64,000 bases of DNA. Source: UBA9676 sp963837105 (GTDB taxonomy: Bacteria; Actinomycetota; Actinomycetes; Streptosporangiales; Streptosporangiaceae). This document shows positions 24,681 to 33,146 of the stretch, in pieces. The notes beneath the pieces are model-generated. The model was given only the letters and a program-made list of their open reading frames with translations, did not search any database and was not told the DNA's origin. Numbering within the stretch: position 1 is the first letter of the stretch; the number at the start of each line of letters is the position of its first letter. The stretch covers positions 124,001 to 188,000 of the forward strand of contig CAWIMG010000026.1 of NCBI GenBank assembly GCA_963837105.1, written 5' to 3'. Both the position numbers and the translations under genes were made by a program.

Positions 24681-25244
24681 CTAGAACTCGGTCTTGAGGC
24701 GCTCGATCTCGCGGGCACGCTCCCGCAGCTGGGCGTAGGCGGGCCGCTCCCGGATCCGGGCCAGCGCCCACCGGACCGCCTCCGCGCGGCTGCCCGCGAT
24801 CCCGGCCTTGATCAGCGCGTCCAGGGTTTCCAGGTCGGCCGGGCCGAGCCGGGCCATCACCGGGGTCAGCTCGCCACCCGCCAGCGCCCGGTCCTCCAGC
24901 GACCCGCCGCGCCGGCCGCGCAGCACCATCTGGGGGCCATGGTCGTCGCCGCCGCTGACCCAGAACTCCAGCCGCCCAGCCTCGGGCAGGTGGGCCGAAA
25001 GATCGCGGCGGAACTCCCGGATCGCCGGGCCGTGCTGCTTCTCGAAGTCGTGCAGGGCCTCCTCCTGGCCCTCCCGCCCCTCCGGCGCTTCGATGGTCAC
25101 CCGGATCAGCAGCTCACCCGGCTCGATCACCGGGTCGTCGCCGTAGGCAAGCACCTCGGTGCGCTGCACCGGCGCGCCCGGGAACCGCCTGGTCACCTGG
25201 TCCTGAATTTCCTGCCGGATGTGCTCGATCGCCGCCGGGTCCAT
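24681..25244 (-). CDS. Conserved protein with a C-terminal ribbon-helix-helix-like segment
   Basis: A 187-residue acidic protein; ATG at 25244 has GAGGAGGG six bases upstream. The middle (EPGELLIRVTIEAPEGREGQ, RLEFWVSG) looks like a beta-rich domain. The C-terminal 60 residues (PADLETLDALIKAGIAGSRA, EAVRWALARIRER) resemble the helix-loop-helix of CopG-type proteins, where GxAGSRAEAVRWAL is the usual pattern. It could be a DNA-binding or antitoxin-like protein, but no toxin partner is next to it. It lies downstream of the CapA-like gene, 55 bases apart. Confidence 0.6.
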   Translation of the reverse strand: MDPAAIEHIRQEIQDQVTRRFPGAPVQRTEVLAYGDDPVIEPGELLIRVTIEAPEGREGQEEALHDFEKQHGPAIREFRRDLSAHLPEAGRLEFWVSGGDDHGPQMVLRGRRGGSLEDRALAGGELTPVMARLGPADLETLDALIKAGIAGSRAEAVRWALARIRERPAYAQLRERAREIERLKTEF

Positions 25245-25299
25245 CGCCACCCTCCTCGTTACGCATGAAACTGAACGTAACTCCGAGTTTCTGCAGGTA

Positions 25300-26439
25300 T
25301 CAAGGGCAATCGCCATCCGGCGGGCTGAGGGCGAGGGCGCCGTCGGGCTGCTGGCCGATCCGGGAGCCGAACGGCTGGCTGATCCGTTCGAGCAGAGCCT
25401 GCAGCCATGCGCTGTCCGCGGCGGTGGCGTGGCACAGCCGCATCTTCCTGGCCTGCATGGGCATCATCCGCAGGGCGGCGAGCCTGCCGGTGCCTGCCAT
25501 CACCGACGCGAGGTAGATCAGGCGAAGATCGCCCCGGAACTCCGGGTGGCCGCTGATGCCCTCGTAGTCGTTGATGGCATCGCCGCAGCCGTACAGGACG
25601 AGCCGGCCCCGGTAGATCTCCACCGGGCGGGGATGGTGCGACGAGTGGCCGTGGATGACATCGACCCCGCCATCGATGAGCCGGTGGGCAAACCGGACCT
25701 GCTCGCGCGGCACGTCATACCCCCAGTTGGAGCCCCAGTGGATGGACACGGCCACGACATCGCCGGGCTGCCGCGCCGCCCGCACCCGCGCGATGATGTC
25801 ATCGGCGGCAGCGCCGGAAAGGCGGGGCAGGAACGCGACCCCGGGTCGGCTGGCGCTCGCGGCCCAGGAGGGCGGGATCCCGCTGGAAGCGGCTCCGCAG
25901 GCAAACATGAGCAGCCGGCCGCCGCCCGGCACCGGGACGGCGGCCGGCTGCCAGGCCTGCGCGGCGTCACGCCCGGCACCTGCCAGTGGCAGCCCGGCGG
26001 CGGCAAGTGCATCGATCGTCTCGGCCAGCCCGGGGCGGCCAAAGTCGAGCACGTGGTTGTTGGCCAGCACGCACACATCGAGGTTCGCCACGATCACCGC
26101 GGGCAGGTTGCTGGGGCTCATCCGGTAGTGGACAGCCTTGCCAGCCGCGAAACTGCCGCTCCGCGTGACGCTTGTCTCCAGGTTGATCACCCTGGCATCG
26201 GGGGCAGCTTGGCCCAGGACGGCCAGCGCGTCACCCCACGGCCAGGCGAAGCTGACCGGCCACGGGATGGGTCCGTTGGCACGTTCGGCCAGCCGGACAT
26301 ACCCGCGCGCGTCACGCGCATACTCCTCCCGCAGCTCAGCATCCCCGGGATGGGGCAGTATCTGGTCAACGCCGCGGCCCAGCATCACGTCACCGGACAG
26401 GAACAGTGTGACAAGCCCGTTGGCCAAGCCATCCACCAC
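25300..26439 (-). CDS. CapA-family protein (PGA_cap, calcineurin-like phosphoesterase fold)
   Basis: A 379-residue protein with the family motifs in order: LFLSGDVMLGRG (residues 12-23), INLETSVT near residue 86, ANNHVLDFG near residue 124, and GHSSHHPRPVEIYRG near residue 265. These form the metal site of CapA/PgsA poly-gamma-glutamate biosynthesis-like proteins. No signal peptide or membrane helix is seen, so it is not a classic capsule protein; a soluble phosphoesterase role is plausible. GTG at 26439 directly follows the HAD stop codon. It is the last tightly packed gene of the permease-kinase operon. Confidence 0.82.
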   Translation of the reverse strand: MVDGLANGLVTLFLSGDVMLGRGVDQILPHPGDAELREEYARDARGYVRLAERANGPIPWPVSFAWPWGDALAVLGQAAPDARVINLETSVTRSGSFAAGKAVHYRMSPSNLPAVIVANLDVCVLANNHVLDFGRPGLAETIDALAAAGLPLAGAGRDAAQAWQPAAVPVPGGGRLLMFACGAASSGIPPSWAASASRPGVAFLPRLSGAAADDIIARVRAARQPGDVVAVSIHWGSNWGYDVPREQVRFAHRLIDGGVDVIHGHSSHHPRPVEIYRGRLVLYGCGDAINDYEGISGHPEFRGDLRLIYLASVMAGTGRLAALRMMPMQARKMRLCHATAADSAWLQALLERISQPFGSRIGQQPDGALALSPPDGDCP

Positions 26440-27129
26440 TCAGTCAGTGCCATCCGGCAGGAGCCGCGCCAGGGTGCCGGGATCGAGTTCGGCGAGGGAG
26501 GTCACCAGCAGCGATGCCCTCCCCAGATCATGCCCCCGGGTGACGGCTGTGCGTACGCCGACACAGATCAGGCCAGCAGCGAGCGCAGCCGCCATGCCCG
26601 TCGCCGAGTCCTCGATCGCCACCACCCCATCGGGCCCGGTTCCGAGCCGCTTCACCGCGAGACGGTAGACGTCGGGGGCCGGCTTGGGCCGGGCGACCTC
26701 GTCGGACGACGCGACGGCGGCCAGCATGTGGCCGAGCCCCAGCGCCTGGACGACGGCATCGATATCGGCCAGCGATGACGATGACGCGAGGCCAATCGCG
26801 ACACCGGCTTCCTGCAGGGCGGCGGTGAGCCTGGCGAGGCCGGGGGTGGCGACCGCGGACGCCCGCAGCCGGGGCAGGTACCGCTGCTGGTAAAAGCGGT
26901 ACAGGGCCTGCGCGTCCAGGCCCTGGCCGGAGTGCGCGGCGGCCACCCTGAGCACCTCCGGCAGGCTGACGCCCGCCAGCCCGGCGAGCAGCCCGGCGTC
27001 TACCTGCCCGCCCTGTTCACCGATGATCTCCGTGATGACCGCCATGGACAGTGGCTCAGAATCGACCACGACCCCATCCATGTCGAAGATCACCCCGCGC
27101 AGGCGCGGGACCAGCGCTGGGCTAGCCAC
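26440..27129 (-). CDS. HAD-superfamily phosphatase (beta-phosphoglucomutase-like)
   Basis: A 229-residue HAD hydrolase of subfamily IA. Motif I is FDMDGVVVDSEP (residues 14-25) with the nucleophile and acid/base Asp pair; motif II is GLASSSS near residue 108; motif III is ARPKPAPDVY near residue 142; motif IV is AIEDSATG near residue 165. Such enzymes dephosphorylate sugar phosphates or interconvert them. GTG at 27129 overlaps the isomerase gene by eight bases. It fits a pathway that phosphorylates and rearranges a carbohydrate. Confidence 0.88.
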   Translation of the reverse strand: MASPALVPRLRGVIFDMDGVVVDSEPLSMAVITEIIGEQGGQVDAGLLAGLAGVSLPEVLRVAAAHSGQGLDAQALYRFYQQRYLPRLRASAVATPGLARLTAALQEAGVAIGLASSSSLADIDAVVQALGLGHMLAAVASSDEVARPKPAPDVYRLAVKRLGTGPDGVVAIEDSATGMAAALAAGLICVGVRTAVTRGHDLGRASLLVTSLAELDPGTLARLLPDGTD

Positions 27130-28039
27130 CAGCGTGATCGCGCAGCGCGGCCCGCCAGTAGGCGGCCGACTGGCGGAGATCATCCAGCACCTGGTCATCG
27201 TCCTGCTCGAACGGCGGGATGATCTCCAGGATGAGCGCGACGTCGGTGGCGCCGGACCGGTCCAGTGCCGCCAGCACCCGGGCTGGCTCGATGATGCCAG
27301 CCGCGTTCGCCCGCGGTGTGAAGGGCGAATGGTGATCGGCTTGTCCGTCGGTCTGCTGGAGCTGGACCACCGGCGCGCGGGCGCCGAGGCGTTCCAGCCA
27401 CGCGTAGGGATCGCGGTCTGGGCCTGCCGTGCCCGGCACGCACTGATGTCCCACGTCGAGGCAGAGCACGACCGGCACATGCGCCTGGTCGCCGCTGGTC
27501 AGCAACGACTCCATCATGGCCATCGTGGATGGCTCACGGGCGGCGGCGAGGTTTTCCGCCTGCAGCGACGACAGGCCCCGGTCATGTGCGTAGCCGGCCA
27601 GCAGGCCCAGCGACTCCCGCAGCTCATCCCACAGCCGGGCGCGGCGGGAACGATCGCGGTAGTCCCCGACGCTGAACGCGCCGACGTGCCCGCCGGCTGA
27701 CTGGGCGCCGGCGTCGGCGGTGAATGCGATGACCCGCTGGTACCAGTCCCGTGCCCGGTCGCGGGCGGTGCGGTCCGGGTGCAGCAGCAGGTTCGCCGAG
27801 TAGGCGGCGAGCCCGGTGAAGACCGAATGCAGGGCGAGCCCGGCGCCCGCGCAGGCCGCCTGCAAAGCGGCGGACTGGTCAGCGACTGCGGCCGGGGGCG
27901 CGTCCAGGTCCACCAGATCCAGGCTGTGCTGGACCAGATCCAGCTCCAGTTCGCCGGCGACCAGGGCGGCCCAGCGTTCTGGCTGCGGCCACCGTTTGAC
28001 GGCGAAGCAGGTGTTGATCCCCAGCCGGTAATTCGTCAT
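27122..28039 (-). CDS. Sugar phosphate isomerase/epimerase (AP-endonuclease 2 TIM barrel)
   Basis: A 305-residue protein that begins MTNYRLGINTCFAVKRWP and shows the xylose-isomerase-like barrel: LDLVQHSLDLVDLD, the Glu in SLQAENLAAARE, the Asp-His in VVLCLDVGHQC, and a late Glu in VALILEIIPPFE, which are the expected metal ligands. It should interconvert a keto and aldo or epimeric sugar. The ATG at 28039 lies inside the 3' end of the kinase reading frame, which runs on for another 160 bases; its own 3' end overlaps the HAD gene by eight. Confidence 0.85.
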   Translation of the reverse strand: MTNYRLGINTCFAVKRWPQPERWAALVAGELELDLVQHSLDLVDLDAPPAAVADQSAALQAACAGAGLALHSVFTGLAAYSANLLLHPDRTARDRARDWYQRVIAFTADAGAQSAGGHVGAFSVGDYRDRSRRARLWDELRESLGLLAGYAHDRGLSSLQAENLAAAREPSTMAMMESLLTSGDQAHVPVVLCLDVGHQCVPGTAGPDRDPYAWLERLGARAPVVQLQQTDGQADHHSPFTPRANAAGIIEPARVLAALDRSGATDVALILEIIPPFEQDDDQVLDDLRQSAAYWRAALRDHAGG

Positions 28040-29636
28040 GGCCGCTCCCCGGGTCATGCACCGCTGCGCTTGCCCGCACCTGGTCGAACCATGCGGCCCG
28101 GTCCAGCCCGAACTGGCTGCCCCAGCGCGACGGCAGGAAGTGGCGGGCCCGCTGCCGGACGGCACGTGCCGCCGCGTCCGCCTCCTCCGCCAGGCCAGCT
28201 GCGGCGGCGGCCAGCATCGCGGCGCCGAATCCGGCTGGATCGAGGTCCAGGTGCAGCACCGGCCGGCCCAGCAGGTCGGCCTTGGCCTGCCCGGACAGAT
28301 CGAGCCTGGCGCCGCCACCGCCAACCCTGAGCTCAGTCAGTGGCGACCCGGCCGCCGCCAGCACCCGCAGCACCGAGCGCACGCCCAGTGCCGCTCCCTC
28401 GACCACCGCATAGGCGAGTTCTGGCCGGCTGTGCCGGTCGGACAGGCCGATGAACCCGGCCCGGGCCGACGGGTCATCGCGCTCCCCGTCGCCGAGATAG
28501 GGCAGGAAGAGCGGGGCCGCGTCAACCGCGTTCCCCGGGCTGACGCCAGGCCCGCCGGCACCTTTGCTCGCCGTCCGCGCGGCCCGCTCCAGCCGCCGGC
28601 GGCAGCGCTCCGCGTCGGCGGCCAGCTCCGCGTAGGCACCGTAGCCCAGGACCCGGACCGCCCAGCTGATCGCCGCGCCGGTGGTGTTGACGCCCAGTTC
28701 GGTGCACAGGAGGCCGGGGACGGTGTGACTGTAATGCGTCACCCGCAGGTCCGGCAGCGGCTCGGGCACAGCCGAATTGAGGCAGGAAGAAGCCCCGGCC
28801 ATCTCGCTGACCGGGCCCGGCCCGGTGACACCGGCCCCGAAGGCGGCGCACTGGCTGTCCGCCGCGCCGACGACGACCGGTACCCCAGGGTCGAGGCCAA
28901 GTTCGGCGGCGGTCTGCCGGGACAGCCCGGCCGCTATCTGCCAGGGCGGCAGCGCGGGCGGGAACAGGGCCGGATCGATGCCGAACGCGGCGAACAGGCC
29001 AGCATCCCAGCGGCGCTCGCGCAGATTGAAGAACAGCGTTGCATTCGCGTGCGTCTCGTCGGTGCGGGCCAGCCCGGTGAGGCGGTGCAGCACAACGTCC
29101 CGCGGCTGGAGGATGAACCGGGTGCGCGCGAAGACGCCGGGTTCATGCTGGCGCAGCCAGAGCACCTTCGGGCCGATGTGAAACGCCTCCGCGACATGCC
29201 CGGTCCGCTGGTGCATGGCGCGGTCGCCGAGCTGGTCCCGCATCTGCCGCGCCTGAGCGACGGCCCGGTTGTCGCGGTAGAGCATGCCGGGCCGCAGCGG
29301 CTCCCCGCCGGCACCGACGGGAACCATGCTCGGGCACTGCCCGGTGAGGCCGATGGCACGGATCCGGCCAGCTACCCGGGCCCGGGCCGCCAGCTGCCGC
29401 AGCGCTGCCACCGCGCCTTCCGCCCAGTCGCGTGCGTCCTGCTCCGCCCAGCCCGGCCGGGGCGAGGACATCCGGTACGGGTGGCGCGCCTCCCCGACCT
29501 GCCTCCCCTGGAGGTCAAAGGCGATCGCGCGGGCGCCCGTCGTCCCCGCGTCAACGGCCGCGAACAGCGGAGCGTCCCGCACCCGCCGGCCCGCCGTCAC
29601 CTCCTCGCCGTGCCCGCCGCCGGTGGCGCCGGTCAC
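27879..29636 (-). CDS. FGGY-family carbohydrate kinase with unusually long 3' overlap
   Basis: An actin-fold kinase. VDAGTTGARAIAFDLQGRQV near residue 28 is the phosphate-1 loop, AIGLTGQCPSMVPV near residue 94 the substrate region, and GVNTTGAAISWAVR and LRVGGGGARLDLSGQAKADL the FGGY C-terminal signatures. Xylulokinase-like members have about 500 residues; this frame codes 585. The last 60 or so residues overlap the isomerase gene and look non-native (Arg/Gly-rich), so the true stop may have been lost by a single-base deletion near 28060. GTG at 29636 overlaps the permease stop (GTGA). Confidence 0.85.
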   Translation of the reverse strand: MTGATGGGHGEEVTAGRRVRDAPLFAAVDAGTTGARAIAFDLQGRQVGEARHPYRMSSPRPGWAEQDARDWAEGAVAALRQLAARARVAGRIRAIGLTGQCPSMVPVGAGGEPLRPGMLYRDNRAVAQARQMRDQLGDRAMHQRTGHVAEAFHIGPKVLWLRQHEPGVFARTRFILQPRDVVLHRLTGLARTDETHANATLFFNLRERRWDAGLFAAFGIDPALFPPALPPWQIAAGLSRQTAAELGLDPGVPVVVGAADSQCAAFGAGVTGPGPVSEMAGASSCLNSAVPEPLPDLRVTHYSHTVPGLLCTELGVNTTGAAISWAVRVLGYGAYAELAADAERCRRRLERAARTASKGAGGPGVSPGNAVDAAPLFLPYLGDGERDDPSARAGFIGLSDRHSRPELAYAVVEGAALGVRSVLRVLAAAGSPLTELRVGGGGARLDLSGQAKADLLGRPVLHLDLDPAGFGAAMLAAAAAGLAEEADAAARAVRQRARHFLPSRWGSQFGLDRAAWFDQVRASAAVHDPGSGHDELPAGDQHLLRRQTVAAARTLGRPGRRRTGAGSGPAQPGSGGPGRAPGRSR

Positions 29637-31270
29637 TCGGGCGGCAGCTCGTGGTAGACGAGGTCAACGTCAACGCCCTGGGCGCGGCGCACGTACTTGG
29701 CCACGTAGTAAACCAGCAGGCCGAACAGGGCCGTGGCGCCCATGAACACCGGCACGTACCACCAGTGGGAGGTGGTGCCGATCGCCAGCGCCGGGTACTT
29801 CAGCACGTCGTAGACGAGGAAGCACATCACCAGGAACGAGAGCGGCGCCATGATCTTGAGCACCGGCACCTTGCCCCAGGTGATGTTGGCCGGGGATGCC
29901 TGGTAGAGGTCGGGGCGGCGGTTCGGGAACGTGAACGCCGCGATGCAGACGATCCAGACGCAGACCACGCCGGCCAGCACGCCCAGGGCCAGCCAGGTCT
30001 GGAAGGTGGTCGCCAGCACGCTCCACACCAGCATGACGGTGACCAGGACCATCACCGTCAGGATCGATGGCACCGGGGAGTGGGTCCGCTCGTTGACATC
30101 GGCGAGCTTGGCAGGCAGCAGCCGGTCGAACGCCCAGGCGAAGACGGTCCGTACCGGCATGAACGTGTTGCCCACCATGGCCGGCAGGCTCCAGAACAGG
30201 AACGATCCGACGATCAGGATCGTCAGCACCGGCACGTTCACGGTCAGCGCGGCCAGGAAGTGGTACCAGGGCCCGGTCGGGATCGTGTACGCCGGATTCG
30301 GGCTGGTGTTGACCGCCGACATGAAGATGTAGCTGGCCACCTTGTAGATCAGCAGCACGCCGATGCAGATGAAGACGACATCCCAGGCAAGCGCTGAGAA
30401 CATGATCTTCAGGTGCCGGTTCCGGTTCGACGCGCTCTTCAGCTCGCCGGAAAGGTAGACGCTCCACCAGTTCCACATCATGAACGTCATGATCACGAAG
30501 ATGGCGGGCAGCGTGCTCGACATCAGGCCCGGGTTGGGATGAGCCGAAATGCTGCCCCGGACGGCGTTGATGACGTGCTGGTAGGAGTCACCGTGCCCAC
30601 CGAAGCGGGCCGAGAGCTGGTTGAAGTGGCTCTGGAACGAATGGGAGGAGCCGAAGGCAAGGACGATGAAGGCCAGGAAGGTCCCCGCCGAGGCGATGAT
30701 CCAGAAGGTGTTCTGCCAGCGGAAGGTCACCTTGGTGCCGGCGATGAGGATCGCCGTCATCAGCACGATCATGAACAGCCCGCCGAGGAAGATCCAGGCG
30801 TGGTCGGTCTGGAACCGGTCCCCCCAGGCGATCAGGTCGTTGTTGTGGAAGAAGATGCCGAAGGTGACCAGGGTCGGGCCGAGCGCGAAGACGGGGAAGT
30901 ACCTGGCCCAGAAGGTCGCGCCGATCATCGCGGAGAACGCGGCGCCGAAGTTGGACACGGTGGCCAGCGGCGGCGACAGGATGCGGCTGACCCAGACGTA
31001 GTCACCCCCGGTCCGCGGCATGCTCGACGCCATCAGCGCCATCATCACCAGCACCGGCACGTTGATGACGAACGCGATGAGGGTGGCGGTCACCAGATCC
31101 GCGCCAGGGAACAGCGACAGCGCGAAGAAGACACCCCAGGCAAGGGTGGCCCCGACCGGCGCGGAGAACACCGCGTTGAAGACCATCGCGTCGAACGCGT
31201 TGGCCTCCCGCACCAGGCCGGTGCTCTGCCGGACGAACAGCTGCTGGTTCTTGGTCTCGGCGCTGCTCAT
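29633..31270 (-). CDS. APC-superfamily permease
   Basis: A 545-residue membrane transporter with about twelve to thirteen hydrophobic helices. The first helix region MVFNAVFSAPVGATLAWGVF and the following MPRTGGDYVWVSR are characteristic of amino acid-polyamine-organocation permeases. ATG at 31270 follows GAGGAG. It is the first gene of a five-gene operon with kinase, isomerase, phosphatase and CapA-like genes and is divergent from the DeoR regulator. An APC carrier beside an FGGY kinase is unusual, since these kinases normally accompany sugar carriers; the substrate may be a polyol, sugar acid or nitrogen-containing sugar. Confidence 0.9.
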   Translation of the reverse strand: MSSAETKNQQLFVRQSTGLVREANAFDAMVFNAVFSAPVGATLAWGVFFALSLFPGADLVTATLIAFVINVPVLVMMALMASSMPRTGGDYVWVSRILSPPLATVSNFGAAFSAMIGATFWARYFPVFALGPTLVTFGIFFHNNDLIAWGDRFQTDHAWIFLGGLFMIVLMTAILIAGTKVTFRWQNTFWIIASAGTFLAFIVLAFGSSHSFQSHFNQLSARFGGHGDSYQHVINAVRGSISAHPNPGLMSSTLPAIFVIMTFMMWNWWSVYLSGELKSASNRNRHLKIMFSALAWDVVFICIGVLLIYKVASYIFMSAVNTSPNPAYTIPTGPWYHFLAALTVNVPVLTILIVGSFLFWSLPAMVGNTFMPVRTVFAWAFDRLLPAKLADVNERTHSPVPSILTVMVLVTVMLVWSVLATTFQTWLALGVLAGVVCVWIVCIAAFTFPNRRPDLYQASPANITWGKVPVLKIMAPLSFLVMCFLVYDVLKYPALAIGTTSHWWYVPVFMGATALFGLLVYYVAKYVRRAQGVDVDLVYHELPPE

Positions 31271-31343
31271 GGCTGCTCCTCACGCCCGAGCTACCCGATC
31301 GGCCTGGCCGGTTACTCGGGTTACAGCGAGAGTAACAAGATCG

Positions 31344-31371
31344 AACATGTTATACAAGAGAAGTCTGTATA
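31344..31371. promoter_or_regulatory. Candidate operators in the permease/DeoR divergent promoter
   Basis: The AT-rich intergenic region holds a perfect 8-bp palindrome AACATGTT (31344-31351) and a 21-bp inverted repeat TATACA-N9-TGTATA (31351-31371). Both lie between the permease start and the DeoR start and stand out from the GC-rich surroundings. The adjacent DeoR protein is the obvious binder. Confidence 0.4.
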
Positions 31372-31485
31372 TATCCGTCATTAAGAGTGTTAGAGTCTGA
31401 TGAACTGCCGGTGCTGGCCTGCTGCCGTCGGCCAGGACCAGCCAGAACCGCCCTGGCAAGCGCCGCAGGAGGGGTGCCAGCTGCC

Positions 31486-32301
31486 GTGTTCGCCGTCAAC
31501 CGCCGCCGCCGGATCCTGCAGCGGGTCGCCGAAGAGCAGACCATCAAGATCGGCGAGCTGGCACACGAGCTGAGCGTCTCCGAGATGACGATCCGGCGCG
31601 ACATCAGCAAGCTGGAGACCGATGGGTTCCTCCGGCACACCCACGGCGGCGCTACCGCGCACATCACCAAGTCTATCGAGCTTGCTTTCAACGCCCGGGC
31701 GCTGGAGCACACCGCCGAGAAGCGGCTGATCGGCATGCGGGCCGCGGAGGAACTTTCCGGGCCCGCGGTGCTGTTCGTCGGCGCCGGGACGACGGCCGAG
31801 CAGTTCTCCCTCTTCCTCACCCCGACGCCCGGCCTGCAGGTGATCACCGGCTCGCTGCCGGTCGCCAGCCTGCTCGGGTCCCGGCCGGTACACGTCATCG
31901 CGCTGGGCGGAGTCGTGCGGGAGGAGGAACTATCGTGCGCCGGGCCCATCGTCACCGCCACCCTCGCCAGGTACCGGGCGGACGCCGCCGTGATCGGCGC
32001 CGCCGGTGTCTCGGCCGGCTGTGGCGTCACCGAGTTCGACGACGAACTCGCCGAGGTGAGCCGGGCCGCGATCGCCCACAGCTCGCGGCTGGTGGTGCTG
32101 GCCGACGCCTCGAAGATCGGTGTGGACGCGCATGCGGTGGTCGCGCCGGCCGGGGCCATTTCCATGCTGGTGACCAGCCCGGGTGCGCCCGCGGCCGAGC
32201 TTGACCTGCTGCGCGCGGCCGGGGTGAGGATAGTGGTCGCCAGCCGAGCCGGGCGGCAGCGGCAGCGGCGCACGGCTGGCCCGGGCAAGGAGGCCAGCTA
32301 G
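31486..32301 (+). CDS. DeoR-family transcriptional regulator
   Basis: A 271-residue repressor. The N-terminal winged helix has the family signature RRILQRVAEEQTIKIGEL and VSEMTIRRDISKLETDGFL with RTHGGA-like RHTHGGAT. The C-terminal DeoRC domain, which binds sugar phosphates, has VLFVGAGTTAEQF and VIGAAGVSAGCGVTEFDDE. GTG at 31486 has AGGAGGGG at a spacing of 11; longer starts exist. It is divergent from the permease operon and overlaps the BtpA start by one base, so it probably controls both flanks. Confidence 0.9.
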   Translation: MFAVNRRRRILQRVAEEQTIKIGELAHELSVSEMTIRRDISKLETDGFLRHTHGGATAHITKSIELAFNARALEHTAEKRLIGMRAAEELSGPAVLFVGAGTTAEQFSLFLTPTPGLQVITGSLPVASLLGSRPVHVIALGGVVREEELSCAGPIVTATLARYRADAAVIGAAGVSAGCGVTEFDDELAEVSRAAIAHSSRLVVLADASKIGVDAHAVVAPAGAISMLVTSPGAPAAELDLLRAAGVRIVVASRAGRQRQRRTAGPGKEAS

Positions 32302-33146
32302 TGAACGTCCTGCAGCGGATTTTCGCCGTGCCCAAGCCGCTGATCGCCATGTGCCATCTGCGTGCCCTGCCCGGCCGGCCACGCCATGACGCGGCCGGCG
32401 GGACGACCGCGATCTACACCGCGCTCCGCGAGGATGTGCTCGCGCTGCAAGCGGCCGGGGTGGATGGCCTGCTTTTCTGCAACGAGCACGATCTTCCCTA
32501 TTCGATCGGGGTCGGGGTGGAGATAGCAGCGGCGCAGGCGGCGGTGATCGCCCGACTCCGGCCAGATCTGACCGTCCCGTTCGGGGTGGACGTGCTCTGG
32601 GATCCCCGGGCCGCGCTGGCCATCGCCCGGGCCACCGAGGCCGCCTTCGTCCGGGAGGTCTTCACCGGGGTCTTCGACAGCGACATGGGGCTGCTGGCGC
32701 CCGACTTCGGTGAGCTGGCCGGTTACCGCCACGCCATCGGCGCCGATGACGTCGCGATCTTCACCAACGTGACGCCGGAGTTCAGCCGCTCGGTGGCGGG
32801 CCGGACGGTCGGTGAGCGTGCCCGCGGGGCGGCGTTCCTCGGCGCGGACGCGCTGCTGATCAGCGGGCCACAGGCGGGCGCCCAGGTGGACCTGGCCGAC
32901 CTCCGCGCGGCGAAGGAAGCGGCCGGGGAGGTTCCGGTGCTCGCCAACACCGGGGTGACTCACGACAATGCCGGGCAGACCCTCGCCATCGCCGACGGGG
33001 TCATCGTGGGTACCAGCCTCAAGGTCGATGGCTCGACCTGGAACGCCGTCGACCCCGGCCGCGCGGCGCGGATGGCAGACATCGTCCGGGCGGCGCGGGC
33101 AGCCGAGGGGGTGCGATGGCCAGACGGTCCCGGCTCTACTTCGTGA
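32301..33146 (+). CDS. BtpA/SgcQ-family TIM-barrel protein
   Basis: A 281-residue protein with the BtpA pattern: PLIAMCHLRALPGRPRHD near residue 13, AGVDGLLFCNEHDLPYS, PFGVDVLWDPRAALAIA and a C-terminal VLANTGVTHDNAGQTL and DGVIVGTSLKVDG barrel end. Cyanobacterial BtpA is tied to photosystem I stability, while bacterial SgcQ-type relatives occur in sugar operons, which fits the DeoR and kinase context here. GTG at 32301 shares one base with the DeoR stop (TAGTG). The reaction is not established. Confidence 0.85.
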   Translation: MNVLQRIFAVPKPLIAMCHLRALPGRPRHDAAGGTTAIYTALREDVLALQAAGVDGLLFCNEHDLPYSIGVGVEIAAAQAAVIARLRPDLTVPFGVDVLWDPRAALAIARATEAAFVREVFTGVFDSDMGLLAPDFGELAGYRHAIGADDVAIFTNVTPEFSRSVAGRTVGERARGAAFLGADALLISGPQAGAQVDLADLRAAKEAAGEVPVLANTGVTHDNAGQTLAIADGVIVGTSLKVDGSTWNAVDPGRAARMADIVRAARAAEGVRWPDGPGSTS

